Assembly (NCBI RefSeq): GCF_900109265.1
Contig: NZ_FNZM01000004.1
Span: 124,001 to 188,000, forward strand
From: Paraburkholderia tropica
GTDB lineage: Bacteria; Pseudomonadota; Gammaproteobacteria; Burkholderiales; Burkholderiaceae
DNA length: 64,000 nucleotides
Direction of reading: 5' to 3'
Shown here: one piece after another, positions 16,062 through 23,901 of the stretch
Layout: every line of letters starts with the position of its first letter
Numbering within the stretch: the first letter of the stretch is position 1
Made by a program: the position numbers and the translations under genes
Notes under the pieces: generated by a model
What the model was told of the DNA's origin: nothing
The model's input: only the letters and a program-made list of their open reading frames with translations
Databases searched by the model: none

Positions 16062-17690
16062 TCAATCCGCGAAAGAAAGCGCGCGCGAATGCGCCTTCGC
16101 GACCTGTTGCAACGCGCGCCGCAACGCACTGTGACGACGCAACAACTCTTCCATCAGCGCAATCGACACCGTGCCCGCCGCACCCTCGCCGAGCAGTTGC
16201 GCCTTGAGCGCGCCATACGCGCCCTCCATCGCCTGCGAGAGATTTTCGATCAGCGCGCTGTCCTCGCCGGGCGATCGCAGACGACTTTCGTTCTCCCGAC
16301 TGGCGTGATCGACGGCCTCGATCGCATCGAGCAACGCGAGCGAGCGGCGCTCGAACTGCGCGTAACTCGCGGCGACGCCCGCATCGGGCAGCACGTTCGC
16401 GAGCGCCGCGGCCTGCATGGCCTGCTCCGCCGCGCTTTCGTGATAACGCAGCTCGCGCAGCGACTCAGCAAGCGCCGCCGCCGTGGCCGGCACCATCTCC
16501 TGGCGATTCATTCGCTGTACGAACTTCTGCGCCGCGTTGAACAGCCGCGTGGTCGCGCTCTGCTCATGCGCCAGCGCGTGAGCGTCGGCGCCCGCGAGCG
16601 TCATGCGCACCATGCGTCGCACGATCGCGCCGATGCGCCTGACTTCGAGGCGCAGCGCGTCGGCGGCGAGTTCGGGCACCACGGCCACGGTGTCGTCGAG
16701 AAATTGCGGCGCGCCCTCGTCGCCCTCGCGCGCGCGAAAACGGCTCTGCAGCCAGCGCGTGAGCCGCCCCGCCAACGGCACCATGATGACGAGACCCAGC
16801 ACGTTGAACGCCGTGTGAAAGAGCGCGAGCGCGATGGCAGGATCGTGCGGCAGATGCAGCCAGTCGCCCACGCGCACGATGAAGCCGATCATCCACGGCA
16901 GCAGCGCGGTGGCGACGAGCCCCGTCACCACGTTGAAGATCACCTGCGCGACCGCCGCGCGCCGCGCGTTGGGCGTCGCGCCCACGGCCGCCAGCAGCGC
17001 CGTGGCCGTGGTGCCGATGTTCGCGCCGATGATCACGGCCGCGCCGCCCTGCGTGCTCAGCATGCCGCCTTGCGCGGCGGCGAGCGTGATGGTCATGGTC
17101 GCCGACGACGACTGCACGAGCAACGTGATGACAAGGCCCGCGAACACCTGCATCAGCACTTCGACGAGCCCTTCGCCCTGCGGCAACCGGTACTGCGCGA
17201 CGAGGCCGGTGAACGCGCCCTGCAACGTGGCGATGCCGATGAACAGAATGCCGAAGCCCGCCAGCGCATCGCCGAGCGCGCCGCGCCGCTGCCCCACGCC
17301 CGTCAGCCGCAGCGCGATGCCGATGCCGACGAGCGGCAGCGCGAGCGCGTCGATCTTCATCTTCAGGCCGAGCAGCGAGACGATCCAGCCGGTGGTCGTC
17401 ATGCCGAGATTGGCGCCGAACAGCACCCAGAGCGCGCCGCCGAGATCGAGCAGGCCCGCGTTCACGAAGCCGATCACCGCAACCGTCACCGCGCTCGACG
17501 ACTGCACCAGCGCCGTGACCAGCACGCCCGACGCGAGGCCCGCCGCGGGCGTGCGCGTCGCGCGGCTCAGGATCAATTCGAGCGCGGGCCCGGCCGCGAG
17601 CTTCAGGCCGTTGGTCATCATCGTGATGCCGAGCAGAAACAGGCCGATGCCGCCGATCAGCACGCCCAGCGATTCGACGAGGCCGCTCAT
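16062..17690 (-). CDS. Na+/phosphate cotransporter family protein (NptA/YjbB-like)
   Basis: A 542-residue protein. The first 320 residues are eight or nine hydrophobic helices containing the two inverted Na/Pi repeats with their QSSSA motifs: TALVQSSSAVTVAVIGFVNA (about 62-81) and TLLVQSSSATMTITLAAAQG (about 192-211). A cytoplasmic helical PhoU-like tail follows (about 330-540). E. coli YjbB, with the same layout, exports phosphate. The ATG at 17690 begins just before the first helix; a TTG 48 bases upstream is less likely. The gene is divergent from the alcohol dehydrogenase. Direction of transport cannot be told from sequence. Confidence 0.88.
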   Translation of the reverse strand: MSGLVESLGVLIGGIGLFLLGITMMTNGLKLAAGPALELILSRATRTPAAGLASGVLVTALVQSSSAVTVAVIGFVNAGLLDLGGALWVLFGANLGMTTTGWIVSLLGLKMKIDALALPLVGIGIALRLTGVGQRRGALGDALAGFGILFIGIATLQGAFTGLVAQYRLPQGEGLVEVLMQVFAGLVITLLVQSSSATMTITLAAAQGGMLSTQGGAAVIIGANIGTTATALLAAVGATPNARRAAVAQVIFNVVTGLVATALLPWMIGFIVRVGDWLHLPHDPAIALALFHTAFNVLGLVIMVPLAGRLTRWLQSRFRAREGDEGAPQFLDDTVAVVPELAADALRLEVRRIGAIVRRMVRMTLAGADAHALAHEQSATTRLFNAAQKFVQRMNRQEMVPATAAALAESLRELRYHESAAEQAMQAAALANVLPDAGVAASYAQFERRSLALLDAIEAVDHASRENESRLRSPGEDSALIENLSQAMEGAYGALKAQLLGEGAAGTVSIALMEELLRRHSALRRALQQVAKAHSRALSFAD

Positions 17691-17957
17691 GCGCGCGCGC
17701 CTGCGCGCCCGCGCGATCCGATAGCGAACAGGAGGCAACGCATGAGAGCCTTTGCGCTTTGCACGGAGTGGACCGGCTCATGGTACGCGACCCGCTTCAA
17801 GCATGACCGCAAAGTGAACGCTCATGCGCACGCCACGCCTGCATTCCGGTTATCGCCCCATAAAAACGAACGACCGGACGAATTTATCCGCAATCCGTTA
17901 TGATGCAGAGGATTCGACATCGCCCGCCTGCTTGACACAACACACACGGAGACATCG

Positions 17958-19016
17958 ATGCAGATGCGTTGTTATTGCGTGACCGGTCACGGTCAACCGC
18001 TCGAACTCGTCCAGCGCGACACGCCGCAACCCAAAGGCACGGAAGTGCTCGTGCGCGTGAAAGCCGCCGGTCTGTGCCATTCCGACCTGCATATCTGGGA
18101 GGGCTACTACGACCTCGGCGGCGGCAAGAAGCTGTCGCTCGCCGATCGCGGCATCAAGCTGCCGCTCACGCTCAGCCATGAAATCTGCGGCGAAATCGTC
18201 GCGGCGGGCCCCGATGCCGGCGACGTGAAGACCGGCACGGTGGCCGTGGTGCATCCGTGGATCGGCTGCGGCGTCTGCGCGGCCTGCCAGCGCGGCGAGG
18301 AAAATATCTGCACGAAGCCGCAATCGCTTGGCGTGATGCGCGACGGCGGTTTCGCCGACTACGTGATCGTGCCGCATCCGCGCTATCTGGTCGATCTCGG
18401 CGGCCTCGATCCCGTGAAGGCCGCGCCGCTCGCCTGCGCGGGCGTGACCACGTATTCGGCGGTGAAGAAGTTCGGCGAGCGCATTCACGACGACGCGGTC
18501 GTGATCATCGGCGCGGGCGGCCTCGGCATGATGGCGATCGAGGTGCTCAAGGCGCTCGGCGCGAAAGGCGCGATCGTCGTCGACGTGGACGCCGCCAAGC
18601 GCGACGCCGCGCTCAAGGCGGGCGCGCTGGCCGCCATCGACGCACGCGCGCCCGACGCCGCGCAGCAGATCATCGAAGCCACGGGCGGCGGCGCGCGCGC
18701 CGTGCTCGATCTCGTCGGCGCGACGCCCACGGTGAAGCTCGCGCTCGATTCGTGCGCACGCGGCGGGCATGTGGTGGTGGTCGGCCTGATGGGCGGCGAC
18801 ATCACGCTCTCGCTGCCGATCATTCCGATGCGCCCGCTCAAGATCGAAGGCAGCTATGTGGGCACGCTGCCCGAATTGCGCGAACTCGTCACGCTCATGC
18901 GCGACGGCAAGATGCAGCCGTCGGCGGTGTCGCCGCGTCCGCTCGGCGAAGTGAACGACGCACTCCAGGCACTCGCGCACGGCAAGGTGGTGGGTCGTCA
19001 GGTGCTCGTGCCTTAG
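17958..19016 (+). CDS. zinc-dependent alcohol dehydrogenase (MDR family)
   Basis: A 352-residue medium-chain dehydrogenase that oxidises an alcohol or reduces an aldehyde with NAD(H). Catalytic zinc ligands are C40 (LCHSDLH) and H74-E75 (SHEICGE). The structural zinc is held by four Cys at 104, 107, 110 and 118 (GCGVCAACQRGEENIC). The Rossmann motif GAGGLG lies near 180. GGAGA before the ATG supports the start. A bidirectional terminator follows. It is a single gene, convergent with the aldo/keto reductase. Substrate is not readable; the nearest families act on primary or secondary aliphatic alcohols. Confidence 0.9.
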   Translation: MQMRCYCVTGHGQPLELVQRDTPQPKGTEVLVRVKAAGLCHSDLHIWEGYYDLGGGKKLSLADRGIKLPLTLSHEICGEIVAAGPDAGDVKTGTVAVVHPWIGCGVCAACQRGEENICTKPQSLGVMRDGGFADYVIVPHPRYLVDLGGLDPVKAAPLACAGVTTYSAVKKFGERIHDDAVVIIGAGGLGMMAIEVLKALGAKGAIVVDVDAAKRDAALKAGALAAIDARAPDAAQQIIEATGGGARAVLDLVGATPTVKLALDSCARGGHVVVVGLMGGDITLSLPIIPMRPLKIEGSYVGTLPELRELVTLMRDGKMQPSAVSPRPLGEVNDALQALAHGKVVGRQVLVP

Positions 19017-19054
19017 ACGGTGTCTTAAGGCGTCTGCATTTCGATCGACGATAA

Positions 19055-19083
19055 AAAAGGCGAGCGCAACACGCTCGCCTTTT
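19055..19083. terminator. bidirectional terminator between adh and aldo/keto reductase
   Basis: A 12-bp stem, AAAAGGCGAGCG / CGCTCGCCTTTT, with a CAACA loop. The A-run and T-run on the two sides allow it to work for both convergent genes. Confidence 0.9.
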
Positions 19084-19114
19084 TCACACCCCGTCAATTA
19101 CTTCGGATGCCTGA

Positions 19115-20119
19115 TCAACGCGCCGCGTCGCCCATGCGGTACTCGTGGCTCGCTTCGTCGAGCTGCTGTTTGAGCGCGGGATCGAGCACGAGATCGGCGG
19201 CGGCAATCGACGCATCCAGTTGCTCGGGCCGGCTCGCGCCGATCAGCGCCGACGTCACCTGCGGATTCGCCAGCACCCACGCGACGGACGCCATCGTGAG
19301 CGACTGGCCGCCCTGCTCCACGATCGCGCGCAGTTTCTCGATGCTCGCGAACTCGCGCTCGTGCCAGTAGCGGTCCTGATACATCGAACCGGCCACGCCC
19401 ACGCTCTGCGTGAAGCGGCCTTCCGACGGCGCACTGCCCTGCTGGTACTTGCCGGTCAGCAGGCCGCCCGCCAGCGGGTTATACGGAATCACCGCGAGCC
19501 CTTCTTCGTTCGCGAGCGGCAGCAGTTCGCGCTCGATCTGGCGGAACAGCAGGTTGTAGCGCGGCTGCACCGACACGAAGCGCGCGCAGCGCAGGAAATC
19601 GGCGCGGCCGAGCGCGCGTGCGAGGCGATACGCCAGAAAATTCGACACGCCGATATAGCGCGCCTTGCCCGAGCGCACGATCGTGTCGAGCGCTTCGATC
19701 GTTTCGTCGAGTGGCGTGTTCGCGTCGTCGGAGTGGAGCTGGTAGAGATCGACGTAATCGGTGCCGAGGCGGCGCAGCGAGGCGTCGATGGCATCGAGCA
19801 GATGCTTGCGCGACGCGCCCTGATCCCACGGCGACGGCCCGACCTTGCCGACCGCCTTGGTCGCGAGGATGAAGCGCTCGCGGCGTCCCTTCTCCGCGTT
19901 GAGCCAGCGCCCGACGATCTCCTCAGTGCGGCCCGCGCGCGATTCGCCGCCGCCCAGCGGGTAGACGTCGGCGGTGTCGATGAAATTGATGCCCGCGTCG
20001 GCGGCCTTGTCGAGAATGCGGCGGGACACGTCCTCTTCGGTCTGCAAACCGAAGGTCATGGTCCCGAGGCAAAGACGCGAAACGGTGAGGCCGGTCTGGC
20101 CGAAACGGCGGTATTGCAT
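19115..20119 (-). CDS. aldo/keto reductase
   Basis: A 334-residue NADPH-dependent carbonyl reductase with a TIM-barrel fold. The catalytic tetrad is visible: D48 and Y53 (FIDTADVYP), K88 (ILATKAV) and H129 (LYQLHSDD). The C-terminal cofactor region has IPYNPLAGGLLTGKY and SALIGASRPEQL. AGGAGA lies before the ATG at 20119, so the 46 upstream in-frame codons are discarded. The subgroup is the YajO/YghZ-like one, judged from MQYRRFGQTGLTVSRLCLGT. It is a single gene, divergent from the TPR glycosyltransferase. Substrate unknown. Confidence 0.92.
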   Translation of the reverse strand: MQYRRFGQTGLTVSRLCLGTMTFGLQTEEDVSRRILDKAADAGINFIDTADVYPLGGGESRAGRTEEIVGRWLNAEKGRRERFILATKAVGKVGPSPWDQGASRKHLLDAIDASLRRLGTDYVDLYQLHSDDANTPLDETIEALDTIVRSGKARYIGVSNFLAYRLARALGRADFLRCARFVSVQPRYNLLFRQIERELLPLANEEGLAVIPYNPLAGGLLTGKYQQGSAPSEGRFTQSVGVAGSMYQDRYWHEREFASIEKLRAIVEQGGQSLTMASVAWVLANPQVTSALIGASRPEQLDASIAAADLVLDPALKQQLDEASHEYRMGDAAR

Positions 20120-20397
20120 CGATGTCTCCTGTGGAAGCGGCGCGCAAGCGGCAAATGTGCGCGCGATCCCGAAGAGCATAGCGCGGCTTTGCAGCGGGCG
20201 CTGAAGACGCCCTCGACGCCTTACGAACCTGCAAGCGACCTTGCCGGATTTTTCCATTCCTTCCCGGGCTTTCGCAGGGATGCGGCGCGCACGCGGGCCG
20301 TAACCGCCGTGAAGGTCCGATCGCCCGAAAAACCGCAGTCTGTGCGCTCTTATCGCGACGTTGCGCGGGCCGCAGATAGCTTAAGCTCATACGGTCC

Positions 20398-22575
20398 TTG
20401 ATTTCGCCCAGCACCACCGTGACCACGACGACGACCGCCGCGCCTCTTCGCCCCGATTGCCTGCAAGAGGCAAGCGCCCTGTGCGCGCAAGGCCGTTTCG
20501 GGGATGCCTATACCGTGATCGGGCCCTTCGTCGGCATGCAGCCGTGCGCCGACGACGCCGCGCGCGTCGACGTGCTCAATTTCGCCGCGCTCTGCGCGAT
20601 GGGATCGGGCCAGGCCAACGCCGCCGAAGCGCTGTGGCAGCGCTGTATCGACGCCCAGCCGCAACACGTCGAGGCCTACAACGGGCTCGCCGCAATGCTC
20701 ACGGCGCTCGGCAAGCTGCCCGCCGCGGAAGCGGTCTGGCGCAAGCTGCTCGCCCTGACGCCCGCGCACGCCGACGCCTGGAGCAATCTCGGCACCGTGC
20801 TGCATCGGCTCGGACGCCAGCCGGAAGCCGAAGCGGCCTACCGCGCGGCGCTCGCGCACAACCCCGCGCACGCCGACGCGCATTACAACCTCGGCCTCGC
20901 GCTGCACACGACGGGACGTCTCGACGAAGCCGAAGCGGCCTATCGCGCGGCGGTGGCGGCCAATCCGCAAGGCGCGCGCGCGCATAACAATCTCGGCAAT
21001 CTGCTGCGCGAGTGCGGACGTCTCGCCGATGCAGAAGAAGCGTTTCGCCAGGCGCTGCTCGTGCAACCGCAGTATCCCGAGGCGCTCAACAACTACGGCG
21101 CGCTGCTCAAGACGCTCGGCCGGCTCGGCGAAGCGGAAATGGTCTGCCGCCGCGCGGTGCAGATTCGTCCCGATTACGTCGAGGCGGTCATCAACCTCGG
21201 CTGCGTGCTCGTCGACCTCAAGCGTCTGCCCGACGCCGAACAACTGTTCCGGCAAGCGCTCGCGCTACGCCCCGATCACGCGGAGGCGCATTACAACCTC
21301 GGCGTCGTGCTGCGGCAGCTCGAACGCTATCCCGAAGCCGAAACCGCCTATCGCCAGGCGCTGCGCCTCGCGCCGACGCATACGGAAACGCTCAACAATC
21401 TCGGCGGCGTGCTCGTCGCGCTCGACCGGCTGCAGGAAGCGCTCGCGATCTTCCAGGAAGCGCTCGTCTGCAATCCCGACTTCGCGCTCACGCATTTCAA
21501 TCTCGGCAGTACGCACAAGGAACTCGGCGCACTCGACGAAGCGGAAGCGGCCTACCGTCGCGCATTCGCGCTGAATCCCGCGTATGGCGACGCGCAGTTC
21601 CGCCTCGCCACGCTGCTCATCGCGATGGGACGTTACGAGGAAGGCTGGCGCCTCTACGAACGACGCTACGACAACACGGGTTTCGTGCACTATCACTCGC
21701 GCGACATGCTCGACTGCCTGCACTGGCAAGGCGAGCCGATCGCGGGCAAGACGCTGCTGCTGTGGCAGGAAGACGGGCTCGGCGACATGCTGCAATTCGC
21801 GCGTTACGCGCGGCTGCTGAAGGCGCAAGGCGCGGCGCACGTGACGTTCGCGTGCGTGAACACGCTGCATCGCGTGCTCGCGGGCGTGGAAGGCGTCGAC
21901 ATGGTGATCGATCATCCCGAGGCCGTTTCGCGCGCGTCGCAATTCGACTACTGGGTCAGCCCGCTGAGCTTGCCGATGCATCTGGGCACGACGCTGGAGA
22001 CCACGCCTGCACCCACGCATTTCCCGACCGACGCGGCGCTCCTAGAACACTGGGCCGCGCGCCTCGACACGCTGGCGCCGGGCACGCGCGTGGGTCTCGT
22101 GTGGCGCGGCAACCCGAAACATCACAACGATCATCATCGCTCGATCCGGTCGCTGGCCGCGCTCGCGCCGCTCTGGCGCGTGCCGGGTCTGCGCTTCGTG
22201 AGCCTGCAAAAAGGCGCGGGCGAAGACGAAGCGCTGCGCGCGCCGCTGCATCAGCCGATTCTGCCGCTGGGCAGCGAAGTCACGGATTTCGTCGATACGG
22301 CCGCGATCATCGCGCAGCTCGATCTCGTGATCTGCGTGGATACGTCGACGGCGCATCTGGCCGCCTCGCTCGGCAAGCCGTGCTGGATCATGCTGCCGCG
22401 TCGCGACCTGGACTGGCGCTGGTTGTACGAGCGCGAGGATTCGCCGTGGTATCCGCAGAACGTGCGGCTGTTCCGGCAAGGCAATTACGAAACGTGGGGC
22501 GCGGTCATCGAGCGCGTGCGCGAGGCGTGCGCGTTGGCGTTCGCCGGTCAGGTCGAAGAAGAAGCGGTGAAATAA
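20398..22575 (+). CDS. TPR-repeat protein with C-terminal glycosyltransferase-like domain
   Basis: A 725-residue protein. About eleven tandem tetratricopeptide repeats of 34 residues run from about 20 to 420, each with the pattern A..NLG..L...GR..EAE..YR.AL...P. The C-terminal 280 residues look like a family-9-type glycosyltransferase fold: LLLWQEDGLGDMLQFARY, then RVGLVWRGNPKHHNDHHRSI, SLQKG and a nucleotide-sugar site LDLVICVDTSTAHLAASLGK. Such fusions are thought to glycosylate or bind proteins in the cytoplasm. No ATG lies near the start; TTG at 20398 or GTG at 20419 are the only early options and neither has a clear ribosome site, so the exact start is uncertain. No flagellar or polysaccharide genes lie nearby to suggest a target. 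Confidence 0.82.
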   Translation: MISPSTTVTTTTTAAPLRPDCLQEASALCAQGRFGDAYTVIGPFVGMQPCADDAARVDVLNFAALCAMGSGQANAAEALWQRCIDAQPQHVEAYNGLAAMLTALGKLPAAEAVWRKLLALTPAHADAWSNLGTVLHRLGRQPEAEAAYRAALAHNPAHADAHYNLGLALHTTGRLDEAEAAYRAAVAANPQGARAHNNLGNLLRECGRLADAEEAFRQALLVQPQYPEALNNYGALLKTLGRLGEAEMVCRRAVQIRPDYVEAVINLGCVLVDLKRLPDAEQLFRQALALRPDHAEAHYNLGVVLRQLERYPEAETAYRQALRLAPTHTETLNNLGGVLVALDRLQEALAIFQEALVCNPDFALTHFNLGSTHKELGALDEAEAAYRRAFALNPAYGDAQFRLATLLIAMGRYEEGWRLYERRYDNTGFVHYHSRDMLDCLHWQGEPIAGKTLLLWQEDGLGDMLQFARYARLLKAQGAAHVTFACVNTLHRVLAGVEGVDMVIDHPEAVSRASQFDYWVSPLSLPMHLGTTLETTPAPTHFPTDAALLEHWAARLDTLAPGTRVGLVWRGNPKHHNDHHRSIRSLAALAPLWRVPGLRFVSLQKGAGEDEALRAPLHQPILPLGSEVTDFVDTAAIIAQLDLVICVDTSTAHLAASLGKPCWIMLPRRDLDWRWLYEREDSPWYPQNVRLFRQGNYETWGAVIERVREACALAFAGQVEEEAVK

Positions 22576-22599
22576 ACGATCAAAGCGACCCGATCGCAA

Positions 22600-22621
22600 A
22601 GCGCGGACGACGGTCCGCGCT
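22600..22621 (+). terminator. hairpin overlapping the stop of the small convergent gene
   Basis: A perfect 9-bp stem AGCGCGGAC / GTCCGCGCT with a GACG loop, 24 bp after the TPR gene. It overlaps the stop codon of the minus-strand gene at 22620. No U-tract. Confidence 0.5.
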
Positions 22622-22838
22622 AGTCCCAGAAATTACGGAACGCGACGGCGACGATCACCGGCACGCACATCACGAGCGGGATCGCGAAGTACGGAATTTC
22701 CATATCGACGATCCAGCTGCGGATCAGCCAGCCCACGCCGATCGCCAGCGTGAGCACGCCGACGAGCGCGGTCAGCGTATTGAGCAGCCAGGTCGGCGGG
22801 CGCTTGCGCCTGGGTTCCTGCGCGGAAGACGGTTTCAT
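22620..22838 (-). CDS. small two-helix membrane protein, unknown function
   Basis: A 72-residue protein. A basic cytoplasmic start (MKPSSAQEPRRKRPP) is followed by two hydrophobic segments (about 17-40 and 46-66) and a short end RNFWD. This basic-head, two-helix layout is common among small uncharacterised proteins of Burkholderiaceae, and the composition is gene-like. I do not recognise a named family. It is isolated on its strand, with the small-RNA locus about 180 bp upstream. Confidence 0.65.
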   Translation of the reverse strand: MKPSSAQEPRRKRPPTWLLNTLTALVGVLTLAIGVGWLIRSWIVDMEIPYFAIPLVMCVPVIVAVAFRNFWD

Positions 22839-23015
22839 CGGGCTTGGGAGTTCGGAGCGTCCCGACTGGACGCCGATTAGCTTATTTTACTCTCGATGGA
22901 TCGCCGCAACGGAAGCGGCAAGCGATGCGCGGGAAAGCGGGCATTACAGGCGTAATGCGCGGACGCAATAAGCGCATGCGATGCTCGAAGAACACCCGCG
23001 CAAAACCAGCGCACC

Positions 23016-23080
23016 AAAAGAAAAAGCCCACCTAAGTTGGCGGGCTGAATCCATATCAGGAGGAGACATGGAGGAGACGG
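23016..23080 (-). ncRNA. candidate small RNA with two anti-Shine-Dalgarno repeats
   Basis: No protein gene fits this gap, but the minus strand has all the parts of a small RNA. Downstream of a consensus promoter (23085-23113) the predicted transcript starts near 23078 with GUCUCCUCC, followed after AU by a second GUCUCCUCC (23067-23059). The second copy lies in the loop of a 6-bp hairpin (CCAUGU / AUAUGG, one G-U), exposing CUCCUCC. The RNA ends with the terminator hairpin AGCCCGCC-loop-GGUGGGCU and U5-C-U4 (23046-23016). CUCCUCC is complementary to the Shine-Dalgarno AGGAGG, so the RNA could block translation of many mRNAs. The design resembles anti-SD small RNAs of alpha-proteobacteria. Length about 62 nt. 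Both ends are predictions. Confidence 0.65.
23025..23046 (-). terminator. Rho-independent terminator of the candidate small RNA
   Basis: On the minus strand an 8-bp stem with one mismatch (23046-23039 with 23032-23025) and a 6-base loop is followed by TTTTTCTTTT. No protein gene upstream on that strand could use it. Confidence 0.8.
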
Positions 23081-23084
23081 TTCA

Positions 23085-23113
23085 ACTATAGGGTTTTCCC
23101 CTAAACTTTGCAA
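23085..23113 (-). promoter_or_regulatory. sigma-70 promoter of the candidate small RNA
   Basis: On the minus strand, -35 TTGCAA (23113-23108), an exact 17-bp spacer and -10 TATAGT (23090-23085). The predicted start at 23080-23077 coincides with the first GTCTCCTCC repeat. Confidence 0.7.
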
Positions 23114-23298
23114 GCGTTTTTTTGGGCATTTCAATAATTTTCTGCCGATTCAGCTTTCGTTTAATTCAGACGTTATTTAACGTTATTGTCACAGGTTTGC
23201 ATTACCTGCCACGTAATCGCCACGCCGCCGCGCGCGCCCTATCCTCGCTTGCATCGCTTCACTGAATGCACCACTGAGCACACACCGCGAGGATCGCC

Positions 23299-23628
23299 AT
23301 GACCGCTTACGCCATTGCCCATCTGCACCGCTGCGAAGCTTGCGCGGAGATCGTCGAGTATCTGGAGAAGATCGACGCCACGCTCGCGCCGTTCGGCGGC
23401 CGGTTCCTCATTCACGGCGGACGCGTCGAGCGGCTCGAAGGCGCATTCAAGGGCGACCTCATCATGATCGAATTCGACGATCGCGAGCGTGCCCGCGCCT
23501 GGTATCGTTCGCCGGCTTATCAGGCGATCCTGCCGTTGCGCACGCAACACGCGAGCGGCGACGTGCTGCTGATCGATCAGGTCGCGCAGCCGCATCGCGC
23601 CACCGATGTGCTGGCGAAACGCGGATAA
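23299..23628 (+). CDS. DUF1330-family protein
   Basis: A 109-residue soluble protein of the DUF1330 type, a ferredoxin-like alpha/beta dimeric fold. The typical pattern is clear: YAIAHLHRC near the start, LAPFGGRFLIHGGRVERLEG (about 30-49), then MIEFDDRERARAWYRSPAYQ (about 55-74). GAGGAT upstream of the ATG acts as ribosome site. Function of the family is unknown. Unusual here are two early Cys residues (HRCEACAE), absent from most members I can recall, which could bind metal or form a disulfide. It is a single gene. Confidence 0.85.
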   Translation: MTAYAIAHLHRCEACAEIVEYLEKIDATLAPFGGRFLIHGGRVERLEGAFKGDLIMIEFDDRERARAWYRSPAYQAILPLRTQHASGDVLLIDQVAQPHRATDVLAKRG

Positions 23629-23740
23629 CCACGCATAGCCTGCATCACGCGCCGCGCCGCATGAATTCCACTTGTTGTGCAAATGCGACTCAATGGACCG
23701 CGCAATCAGTCATATCGGCGTGTCATGCGCGGCGCAAGTA

Positions 23741-23769
23741 TTGACGGTGCATGACTTGCGCCGATTTAT
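23741..23769 (+). promoter_or_regulatory. possible promoter of the second porin
   Basis: TTGACG (23741-23746), 17 bp, ATTTAT (23764-23769). It is followed by an AT-rich leader of about 125 nt that contains the small inverted repeat TTCC-N7-GGAA around 23791-23805. Confidence 0.4.
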
Positions 23770-23901
23770 TTCAATTTTTTGAAACTATTCTTCCATATTA
23801 CGGAATAGTCCTTGCGGACTGCCCGTCACCTTTCATCCAAGGTCGCTTCCTATACTCGCTCCCGTCTCAACCCGGCGTTTCTACAGGACTGGAGTCCCAC
23901 A

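Noticed and set aside
23068..23091. Plus-strand mini-frame MEETVQL with a perfect AGGAGGA ribosome site
   Set aside because: It is seven codons long and no regulated gene follows closely. The same bases are better explained as the complement of the CUCCUCC repeats of the minus-strand RNA, which has its own promoter and terminator. Kept as an alternative reading only.
22877..23134. 85-codon minus-strand frame over the small-RNA locus
   Set aside because: It would run through the promoter and terminator of the RNA, has no Shine-Dalgarno and is Cys/Leu/Pro-rich without pattern.
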